This document shows positions 55,200 to 64,000 of a stretch of DNA of 64,000 nt, piece by piece. Each line of letters opens with the position of its first letter. Position 1 is the stretch's first letter. This DNA is from Sordariomycetes sp. S80-01Y (Eukaryota > Ascomycota > Sordariomycetes). Under the pieces are notes generated by a model, which ran no database searches, had not been told where the DNA came from, and saw only the letters and a list, made by a program, of their open reading frames with translations. The position numbers and the translations under genes were made by a program. The stretch spans positions 1,798,001-1,862,000 of the forward strand of contig JAXQJY010000031.1 of the NCBI GenBank assembly GCA_037042185.1, given 5' to 3'.

Positions 55200-58100
55200 T
55201 TACCGCAGCTTGTAAGTCTTCTTGACATCAACCAAGCCAACCCCTGCCTTCGTTACTGCGGCCCAGCTGGGCATGAACTGCTGCAACTCATGGAGCGCAG
55301 GGATAGTGCTTCGCTTGTTCGCATCACTCCAGCGACAGGTGACTGTGACTTCCAAGTCGTTGGTGCGTTTCTTGAGCTCGTCTAAGTCGTCGACCTGCTC
55401 CGCGGCTTCCGGCTTGCCTGTTGACTCAAGGTGCTCCAAAGAGCCGCCACCGTAGTTGGCGGGACGCGCTGTGCTATAGGCGTCGATCGACTTTGTGCTC
55501 TTCTCCACATCAAGGGTGATGTTCCACGTTCCGTCCCAAGTGCGACGCCAGAGGTCAATATTCCTGAACCCATGCTCTGGAATCGAGCCAAGACGTTCGT
55601 CCCGCTTTGGAGCACCGTCGACGGTGAAGCCATGAATGGGCTTGCTTAGTTCCAGAACGCATGTCCTCGTGTCCAGGGCATCGATGGTGAAACGCACCTT
55701 CGACGAGTCCTTGGATTTTGGTACAGTGACGGTGATCAGTTCATTCAACTGCTTTCCCGCCACGAGTTCTGGTGCGAGGCTGGTAGCGTCGTACTGACAT
55801 CTTTGCAGACCACGCTTGATAGTCTCGTCGTCGCATTTGATAAGCTGTCCCGCAGCCGAAGGCACTGAATCGATGATGGGGCGTAAAAAGTCCTCCAAAC
55901 CGTACAGCTGCACAACGTCCGTTCCAGAATCGAGGTCGACAACTTGCTGGAAGAAGAACTTGAATCGGGATTCGATCGAAAAAGGGAAAGCGATCATGTT
56001 GTAGATGAAAGAACCAATAAACACCAGCAGTAAGAACAAGGGAACGTGGTGTGTGACTCTGTGGATGAAAGGAGCAACAGGGAGAAGCAGGAATATCGTG
56101 ATCACCCCGAACGTCAACAGTGGTGTAAGAAGACTGCTGCCATCGGAGCCAGTCATGCGCAGAGACGTCATGGCGGTCAGTCCTAGGTTGCCCATGAGGA
56201 TGACGGGGAAAGGAGCCAGTAGTAGGAACTGTAAGAACCAAGTCCACTGCGGGAGACGTCCGGACCAAGACTGCTCTCGCTCGTATGGAGGGGCGTGGGC
56301 GATCTGGGTGTCTGAAGAGGCCGGAGCTGACACAGACTGCCTATAAGTGCTAGCAAATGTTGTCTGCTGGTTGTCTGAGCCATAGCCTTGCTCACCCGCC
56401 CTAAGGGGTGTCGTCTCAGTGGGCGTGCCGGGACCGGCGCTACCCTCATCGTTGGCCGTCTCACGCTGCTGTGTGCGGCTGTTGCTGCTGTCGCCGTTTC
56501 CATGGGCATCCTGAGCCTGATGGGCGTCGTGAAGCGACCGGGCAAAGTTCTGCTTCCCAGGAAGGGCGGACATCTCGAGTAGGGAGATCAGCAGTGAGAA
56601 AAAGATTGCTGACTGCAGGAATGCGGTCGAATACAAGGACCCGATCTTCCAGCGATCTTCCGCGACTGCAGCGAAGACTTGCATAGCCCAACCCAGGATG
56701 AAGAGCCAGATGAGGGTAAACCCGCGATGGAGGGCGCTTGGACGGACAAAGCTCGAGCCCCGCATGATGAGCCAGAAGGAGAAATAGAAGAGCGAGACCG
56801 TCATCGCCCAGACCGCATACGCACTGCTGTAGATGATCAGCGGATTGAACTTAGCTATCAACAGTGTCGATGCAATCGTCAGTGCGCTGGCAAAGATGAA
56901 CGCTAGTGGGAAACGGAAGAGGCCCTTCCAGCCACCGATTCGCACCGGATCATCGTTAAGCTCCGTGTGAATCTTCACATCCCTGGCAAAGAAATAGTAC
57001 TTGTCCTTGCGCGCCAGCAGGAAAGTGACAACAAGGAGGACCAAGGGTGTAGCGACGAGCAGAGTCAGCGACCACGCAAACAAACCCCTAAGAGCTAATG
57101 CAGCCCATGCCCTGCCAAAGATGTCGAACCAAACGCCCTTGGTGGGCTTGCCGTTTTGGACCTTCTTCTCGTCTCCATCCCGACGGTCTCCGCTGAAGAC
57201 TGTGTTGGAGGTTTTGGACAGCTGCTCGGTCGAGGCCAAGGCTGCGGACAGCATGTGCCAAACGCTGTCAACGGAGGCATGTCGGGAGTCGTCCTGATCG
57301 GTATGGTAACGCGCTCGTGGACCGTAGAAGGCTATATCCATACCGCGCTCGCCGTAGATCGACTCAAAAATCTCATAATCGGTGCCGCTCCTGATCAGAC
57401 CCTGTTTGAAAGCATCCGCGGCAACGATAGAACCAAAAGGATGTGGGCTGTGGGAGTAGGCTTTAGCGATCTCGAGATCAGTCGCGCGGAACAGGATGGC
57501 TCGACCACCAGCTCCAGCTCCTTCGAGGTTGACAAAGGTATGAATGAACTCCCAGACAGCGCTCTGTCCGAAGGCGTTGGCGCCCAGCAAGCCATCCTCC
57601 TCTGCGTTGTTGAACAACAAGATGATTCCATTTTTCGGCTGTCGACCGCTCGAGGTGAAGTAGCTAAGGAGCTGAAGGATGGTCACACAGCCGATGCCAT
57701 CATCGGTGGCACCGAAGCCAGTCGAGACCGAGTCGAAGTGACAGTTGACGAGCACGCCTCCCTCTCTATGGAGCTTGCGATAGCTCGAACCTTCCCTCCA
57801 CCAGTCGCCTTTGGCATCCTCTGTGCCTCTGATGTAGATGTAGAAATTATTGCCCTCGAAGTATGTCCCGCCAGTTGACCAGCGGCTGGCGCTTTGGATG
57901 CGCGTGAAGTTGGAGGTGTTGTCATCGAACAGCGTTACAAGATCAGACTTGGGGGAGCTGCTACCGCGAGTTAACCGTGCCCATCCGCTCTCTATGCTGC
58001 GAGACCTACCTGTTTGACCACACACTGCCCTCTGGCTCCCCGTCAACACTGTATTTGACATTATGCCTTGTAAGGATTTCCTTTGACCGATCGATCAGGT

Positions 58101-58329
58101 ACTGCCTGACGCGATCATTGTCATGGCTATTGAAGGGATGGTGGTTCGTGGTGATCGTTTGCAAGTCGAGCCACGCCTCCGTCAGATTAAGACCGCGGTA
58201 TGTCGAGTGATCGTTTGGTGCGGGAGGAACGGTCTCGTGGACCCAGATCAAGGGAACGAGAAGGGCGAGGTAGACGATGGTGGTCCAAAAGGTGACCTGG
58301 GCCGGGCGGAAAGCGAAGGGGTTCTGCAT
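55200..58329 (-). CDS. pff1: vacuolar membrane M28 metalloprotease (Pff1/FXNA type)
   Basis: Two exons (58010-58329, 55200-57960) joined by a 49-nt GT-AG intron encode 1026 residues, close to fungal Pff1 (about 980-1000). An N-terminal membrane anchor lies at residues ~12-30. The lumenal M28 peptidase domain has zinc ligands in HFDSV (His181), ATDDG (Asp193/194), NAEEDG (Glu227/228) and YHTDQDD. It is followed by about eight transmembrane segments from ~370, a large low-complexity cytosolic loop (~560-640) and a long lumenal C-terminal domain. Orthologues are vacuolar membrane proteases; the animal relative FXNA/ERMP1 is in the ER. Zinc aminopeptidase-type activity is expected. Confidence 0.93.
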
Positions 58330-59260
58330 GGCGTCGAAGTCGGCTTGGGAAGCCGTCTTGGGCGATCAGTGGGTTGTCGATACGAGCATTACAGTATTCA
58401 ATCAGGTGCAGCCGGGATCGTAAATCTGCAGAGGTAGAAAGGCGATAGGTGTGGTACGTAGGATGACGGCGCGCGCGGTGGGAAGGGAAGCTGGCCCGGG
58501 GGTTTTGGAGAGGGTTGGAGTCGGTCACGTCATGAATACCGTTCGTCTCTGGAGGGCTGCCGAAGTTAGTGTCGGACCTTGTCGAAAAGCAGCTGCAACA
58601 CTGCCAGCCGGGCGCTGGAGCTGGTAGGTTCACTTTGCGAGGCAGGAAAACCCTAGACACGCCAGGGCATAATAAGAGGAGAAGAGGAATGCTGAGGCAT
58701 CACGAGGCAGGCAAGCTCCAAGACTCTGGTCGCTCTTTTCCCCAATCGTTCCTGCACATGACGCTCCAATGCACGAAATGCGGGGTGCTGTGCAGAGCGC
58801 ATAATCTTTGCATAACCTGGTTTCACGAGCATCACCAGCAATAAAGGGGGTTGCGTCCAGTTCTTCATACTTACTTACATTACTGCGTAGTATCAAATCT
58901 GCTATTAGAAAGTCTAGCTATTCATACAAGGTCCAGTATTGGTCGTGCCTGTTGCTGTTATTCTTCGGCTCGTGCTAGTGAGTATTTCCCGTCAACGCCT
59001 GTTCCTCTGGAAACCCAATATCATTTTAGTCAGCCTCTTTGGATGTCGACGCTCGCAGTGCGATTCAAGTCGTGGCACGAGGGATGTTAGCCGCAAGAGG
59101 TACTTTTAAACTGATGGCAGTGTCTCAGCTCTCCCCTTCAAGTCGATCGGTCGTTGCGAGGCGACGGCGAGTCGGACATCCTCGTTCGAGTGGGCTCCTC
59201 TTGCTTCAAGTTAGATGGTGAGCCCCAGCTGTGAGGTGATCCAAAGTCGAAAGGCATTCC
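58330..59260. promoter_or_regulatory. intergenic region and M28 gene promoter
   Basis: 931 bp. Contains the M28 promoter and the 3' UTR of the branchpoint-binding protein gene. No gene supported. Confidence 0.4.
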
Positions 59261-61273
59261 CTAGTTGCCCGGCGGAGGGGGAGGAGGTTGCTCGCCAGGG
59301 GGTGGAGGTGGTGGCTGGTCACCGGGAGGCGGCGGCGGGGCCTCTCCCGAAGGGGGTGGAGGAGGAGGAGCCTGCGAGTATTGCTGGATGAGAGCGTTAA
59401 GACCCTGGGACTCCATACCCGGCGGAGCACCCTGAGGCAAGCCAGGAGGTGCGCCAACACCAGGAGCAGCACCTCCGTAGCCACCATACCCAGCATAGCC
59501 ACCGTAACCGGGAGCCTGCGATTGTTGCTGCCAGGGTGCTGCACCCGACTGACCGTAACCTTGGTCGTAGCCTTGACCATATCCTCCCTGTCCACCGTAG
59601 TAGTCCTGCTGACCGTAGCCGCCACGGTCGTCGTCTCGGCTGCCGCGGTCACGGGCCCAGGGCGCAGCGCCTCCATCATTTCCAGAGTCTTGATTGCGAG
59701 AGCGCCAGGGAGCAGCAGCGCCGGTCGGGCCACGCTGCCAGGGCTTCTGAGATTCGGCGCCACCCTGATCGTACCCGCCAGGACCGGCTTCGATCTGTGC
59801 GGGGGCAGAGCCGCCACCGAGTTCCTGCATGAGTTGCTACGAAGAATCAGTGTCAAATCATCGAAGAGGGCGAGTGGAAGAGAGCTTACCTCCATTTCGC
59901 GGTCAACAGCGTCGCCTCCGCCGACCTTGGCGGCGGGACGACCATCGTTGCGCCAGCTGGCACCCTTCTGACGATCAGGACAATCACGGGCCATGTGCCC
60001 AGCGTTACCACAAACGCGACAGATGATGCTAGCAGTGTAGTTCTGCTTCTCGGGACAGTCGTACTTGCGGTGGCCGATCTTGCCGCAATTTTGACAAGCC
60101 TGATTCTCGTCGTCTCGAAGGGTACCGTTCAGCGCGGCCAGCTCACGCAGTTGGTTGCGCTTGAGCTCGTTCTGGCCTTCGGGGATGGAAGCAGCCTGGG
60201 AGATATTAGCAACCCGCTTGCAGCGCCGGGGGTCTCGACTTACAGTCTCGATGACGTTGTGGATCAGCTGCTTGGCCTTATTGATCTTTTCCTCCGACTC
60301 GGCCATGATGAGACAGTGCAGGTCTTCTTCCTGGTTGCTGGAGTGAGCGGCGTCAGAGCGACCCTTTCCTTCCTTGACGGAGCCTTTGCCACGGATAGCA
60401 ATCTTGGCGCCTGACTCGTTCTCCATCTTCTTCAGCGTGTTGCCACGGGGGCCGATAAGCAGTCCAACTTGGGGCTATGTGTTAGTATCGTGTGTGTTTT
60501 TCAAGTGTTAAGATTAAATGTAAGTGCTTAGGTTAGGAAAGATCCAACGCGGAGGATCAAGGAGCTCAGCGCACGCGACACCACCTGAGATTGATCGGAC
60601 TCCAGACGCGGATGGGTGAGAACAGCAGGGGTTATTGTGGAGGGTTAGAAGGGAGTTAGCAATCATACTGAAGTTAATCTCGGGATAGTCGTTGACAGGC
60701 ACGTAGACCTTCTCCTGAGTCTTGGTCGGCCTGCGGTAGTCCTGCGGCGCGTGGTAGTTGGGGATAGTCTTCATCGCCTTTTCGATGAGTTTGTGGCGTT
60801 CGTCTTCGAGGCGCTTCCTGTATCGGTACTCGCGCGTGTTGATGCGGCGACCATGGTTATCGTACTGGGGTGGGGGCGATGGTGATCTATGAGTGTCAGG
60901 TCTGAAGATCAAGGATGGTATCATGGAAAGCAGCTTACCTGTCACCATCGGCAGGTACGACATCGTCGATGCGCAGCTTCTGGGAGATTTCTTCGATGCG
61001 CAGATGCAGCGTGTACGCTTCGAGCTGCTCGGCCGTCATGTTGGACATGATGGCCGTCGTCAAGCCCATCAGGCCAGCAGCCTTGTTCTCGGTCTGGTCG
61101 CCCCATCTGTTGCGCTTGCGACGGCGGCGAGGACCATCTGCCACGGGTTCGGGGTCGCGACCGCGCTTCAAGTCGCGATCAGGCTCAGGACCATCGTCGT
61201 CGCCTCCGATGCGCCGACGGTTGCCGAGCGGGATGTTGTTCGATCCAGTGATGCCTTGGTTTCTCCACGACAT
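59261..61273 (-). CDS. bbp: branchpoint-binding protein (BBP / splicing factor 1)
   Basis: Five exons (60939-61273, 60669-60886, 60244-60467, 59890-60195, 59261-59836) encode 552 residues. Start is [13 protein letters not shown]; a basic segment and an SF1 helix-hairpin region follow ([18 protein letters not shown]). The KH-QUA2 domain is interrupted by a 201-nt intron (60468-60668), and its acceptor at CCAAG is chosen because it gives [18 protein letters not shown]. Two CCHC zinc knuckles ([28 protein letters not shown]) and a Gly/Tyr/Gln-rich then Pro-rich tail follow. BBP binds the intron branch site with U2AF in early spliceosome assembly. Oddity: intron 60196-60243 is 48 nt and stop-free, so retention would insert 16 residues in frame. 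Confidence 0.95.
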
Positions 61274-61509
61274 TTTGACGGTGGGTTGCTGATGTCGGTG
61301 ATGTAGGTCCCAAGTTTGAAGTTCGCGGGCAGATTTGGCCCTGCGCGTAGGACGTATAGGTGGTCCGTGCATCTCATTTTTCGCAACCAAACAGCAACGG
61401 CAGTCATGTGACATCCTTCACTGTTGATACCAGAAATTTCACATCTTAGCAGGGCTCTGCACTTGGAATACTCGATTTTGTTGTCTGCACGATTACCTCT
61501 CTATATTCT

Positions 61510-62691
61510 CTATCCAAAGACGAATTCTTTGTAGTTTTCGGCTATCCTTCTCACGCCATCATCGAGCCCCCATCCCTTCACTTGGCAAATAAAGCGGTAC
61601 ATCTCCTGAATCTCAGCGTCCATCCTATCGCCCGCTGCGTGTAAATCACTTTCAACCAACACCCTATTGGCCGGTATTGATTCCAATGCATCTCTCGTCT
61701 TGGCTTTCTCGCCCTCGTTCCGTAAATTATTCGTCGCTGCAAACGAGTAGAAGATACTTGCAGGTATCGAGGGCTTGAGGTACTGCTTTACAGCATCGCT
61801 TTTCCCGCTGAAAGAGTGCAGGCATATACGAGGCGGAAATGGCTTTGAAGTTGGTACCTCCGAGTCAAAGACGACAGCATCCTTTGTTTTGGCTCTGTGG
61901 TTGCGGCCCCTGAGCTCGTGGCCGTTCCAGCAACCGGTCAGTAGATCGTATAAAGTGCCGTGAGCCTGCACCCCATGAACGCTGACCGCCCGTCCACTCT
62001 CGCCAGCAAGCTTGAGATGTGCCAAGAGGACTGCCTTCTGATGATCCATTTTGATGCGGTGAGGACTCAGCGGCCGGCCTTGCCTGCCACCCGGTGTGCG
62101 TTCAGGATCTTTGTCCTTTAGTGAGACATCCTCCCATGGCATCGCGAGACGGAAAGGTTTGTCGAGCCCGATCTCTCCAATCATTGCGAAAGGATCCAAA
62201 TCTAGACGCGCTTTCGTTGCGGCTATGAATTGGCTAAGAGGTTCTGGGGTTGGCAGGTCGTGCCAGAAAGCCGGGTCTTGAGGTGCTGGTTGCAGTATTG
62301 CTTTGTAATGACGCTCCTTGGCCGACTCGACATCCTCTCCATGATTGTGGACGAAGGTAGGCTCTGGAACAGTGTCGTCGTAAATCGAGTGGGAGAACCA
62401 CGGGTGTGTTCCATAACTCGCGATGATGACATTGGGCTGGTCTGGTGATAGGTCCGCCATTGCCTTGATGCCATGGGATTTGGCCATATCGACGACAAGA
62501 TCCTGATCTTGAATTCGAGTGGCCATGACTGCGAGAGCTTTTGTTTTAATTGCCTTCAGTTGCTTGATTGAGCTTGGTCTCTCCGCGAGATGGCAATGTG
62601 CATCGTACACCCCCAAGTACCATGGGAAAGGGCCATCGTCGGGGAGCGGCTGTTGCGGCTGAGAGTCCTGCAACTCACCCTGTCCACACAT
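61510..62691 (-). CDS. scn1: TatD-family metal-dependent hydrolase, Scn1-like
   Basis: A single 393-residue frame. Metal-binding motif DAHCH is at residues 30-34 (YDAHCHLAERP), with GEIGLDK supplying the central Glu, HSFSG the third His and ESDLH the catalytic Asp. The domain is split by fungal insertions (around 130-160 and 225-260), as in the fission yeast Cut9-interacting protein Scn1. TatD proteins are 3'-5' exonuclease-type nucleases; the Scn1 group is linked genetically to the anaphase-promoting complex. All metal ligands appear intact. Upstream and divergent lies an MFS transporter gene. Confidence 0.9.
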   Translation of the reverse strand: MCGQGELQDSQPQQPLPDDGPFPWYLGVYDAHCHLAERPSSIKQLKAIKTKALAVMATRIQDQDLVVDMAKSHGIKAMADLSPDQPNVIIASYGTHPWFSHSIYDDTVPEPTFVHNHGEDVESAKERHYKAILQPAPQDPAFWHDLPTPEPLSQFIAATKARLDLDPFAMIGEIGLDKPFRLAMPWEDVSLKDKDPERTPGGRQGRPLSPHRIKMDHQKAVLLAHLKLAGESGRAVSVHGVQAHGTLYDLLTGCWNGHELRGRNHRAKTKDAVVFDSEVPTSKPFPPRICLHSFSGKSDAVKQYLKPSIPASIFYSFAATNNLRNEGEKAKTRDALESIPANRVLVESDLHAAGDRMDAEIQEMYRFICQVKGWGLDDGVRRIAENYKEFVFG

Positions 62692-63242
62692 TTTCGTGAC
62701 AGTAAGATCAACAAGAAAGTGTAAAGAAGTTACAATGAGAAGCCAACGTCACGCGAGAAGGTGGTATGAGCATGCCGTGACTCACCATCAGCGGTCGCTT
62801 GCAGGCTGTGCTGGAAAGAAATGTTGGTGTGGATATGACAAAGTGTAACCCAATCAAAATGGCCGGACTCCTTCAAAAGTCACTGACATGCTCAGTTAGT
62901 GGTGTGAAGCCATTGTGAGCCCGCTTCAGCTTCATCGGTCTTAGAAAGCGAGAGTTGCCGACGACGTTGGAAAGTGGGCATGGGCTCTGCCAGCTGTGAA
63001 TCCTAGCCTAGGAGTAGCGGCCTTGGCCTATAACGAACCCCACCTGTTCCACCAATCCGGTAACTAGGAATCCGATCGCATCCAGCTTCATCTGACAGCT
63101 CGCTTCGGAGGCTCTGGAACAATTGCTTACGAAGATATCCGTAGATGCAATGGTTCGACATAAAATGCAATCTCTCTCAGAGGTTTGAGACCTTTCTTTG
63201 TCACCTTTTATTTGCCGGACTGTTTGAGCTCGAAGACCCACA
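62692..63242. promoter_or_regulatory. divergent promoter of scn1 and the MFS transporter
   Basis: 551 bp between two divergent start codons. No gene or repeat seen. Confidence 0.4.
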
Positions 63243-64000
63243 ATGTCAACAACCATCTTGGAAGCTCCAATGGAGGCGCCCATAAGTGCTACTACTGGTG
63301 GACAATTGAGCCTTTCCAGTACCAGGCAGAACGATACCCAACCTGCGATAAGCAGCCCCAGTGGAGGAACGTTGCCAGCCGAGCCCGAAGCTCCGGACAG
63401 ACATCCGAGCTCATCAGGCATGTCAATGATACAAATTGCAACCTTGATGATGTGCCTGTGCGCCTGCATCTTCATCGCCGCTCTCGACATAACGATCGTC
63501 ACCACCGCGCTCCCCGCTATATCCTCAACTTTCGCCTCGGGAGCCGGCTACGCCTGGATCGGCACGTCATTTACTCTTGCACACACAGCCAGCACACCAT
63601 TGTGGGGCAAACTCTCCGATATCTGGGGACGCAAGCCCATGCTGTTGTGGTCAAACGCCATCTTCTTTGCCGGGAGCTTAATGTGTGCATTAGTGAAGGA
63701 CATGGACAGATTCATCGCTGGTCGGGCTCTCCAAGGTCTGGGTGCCGGTGGGATGCAGACTATTGTCAACATCTGCATCAGTGATCTGTTCAGCCAGAGG
63801 GATCGGGGCGTTTACTATGGGTTGACAAGCCTAGTTTGGGCTTTGGCCAGTGGCGTCGGGCCCGTAATTGGCGGTGTCTTCACGAGCAAGCTCGACTGGC
63901 GATGGTGTTTCTGGATCAATTGTATGGCATTCCGAAAAAGAAACTCAATGTGGAGGCTAACCCCTTTTTAGTGCCCGTCACTGGGTCCGTCTTCCCTCTG
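63243..64000 (+). CDS. MFS drug:H+ antiporter (DHA2, 14-TM type), 5' part
   Basis: The window ends inside the gene. Exon 1 is 63243-63921 and intron 63922-63971 (50 nt, GT-AG with a CTAAC branch) leads to an exon beginning 63972, which completes WINLPVTGSVFPL. The Ser/Pro-rich N-terminus of ~58 residues is cytosolic. Then come TM1 with the DHA2 motif LDITIVTTALP, TM2, motif A (GKLSDIWGRKPM), TM3, TM4 with motif B (RALQGLGAGGMQT), and TM5 with motif C (GVGPVIGGVFTS). Such transporters export toxins or drugs. Its substrate is unknown. Confidence 0.92.

Overview
The window is nuclear DNA of a filamentous ascomycete (Pezizomycotina), probably a Sordariomycete. The case rests on short GT-AG introns (mostly 47-64 nt, some with CTAAC/CTGAC-like branch sites), CACAATGG-type start contexts, and gene families typical of filamentous fungi: a GLEYA adhesin, a Zn2Cys6 regulator, a vacuolar M28 membrane protease and a Scn1/TatD protein. 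Assignment below class level is inference. I found no convincing tRNA, rRNA, CRISPR array or transposon. Intron coordinates were placed by eye from splice signals and reading-frame continuity.

Layout. 1-8.5 kb: 3' end of a GLEYA adhesin, an SDR, a transcription-factor-domain gene with one apparent frameshift, a Rvs161/Hob3 BAR protein, an HSL-type hydrolase and a peptidyl-tRNA hydrolase. 8.5-12.4 kb: a long gene-free stretch in front of a Mep/Amt ammonium permease, with GATA-factor sites near the gene. 15-28 kb: housekeeping genes (Grr1 F-box/LRR protein, Aim18, glutaredoxin, an alpha/beta hydrolase, a BAG co-chaperone, ribosomal protein L16/uL13, Sec72) and a small conserved-looking protein.

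28.8-38.7 kb: a gene-poor island with three same-strand, divergent paralogues of a Cys/His-rich family. They share an exactly spaced core, C-x4-C-x8-W-x-C-C-x-C-x9-C, followed by a C-x-H-x(1,2)-C cluster. This is the most novel-looking system in the window and resembles an intracellular zinc-binding fold.

38.7-64 kb: AP-2 mu, a PLD-family protein, an OYE + SDR + Zn2Cys6-regulator module with a CGG-N11-CCG palindrome in its divergent promoter, a class 3 lipase, two small single-pass membrane proteins, a lipid-droplet hydrolase (LDAH), a vacuolar M28 protease, the branchpoint-binding protein, Scn1/TatD, and the 5' end of a DHA2-type MFS transporter.

Themes: several genes show signs of alternative N-termini (BAG protein, Pth, glutaredoxin), and two have introns whose retention keeps the reading frame (BBP; possibly one Cys-rich paralogue).
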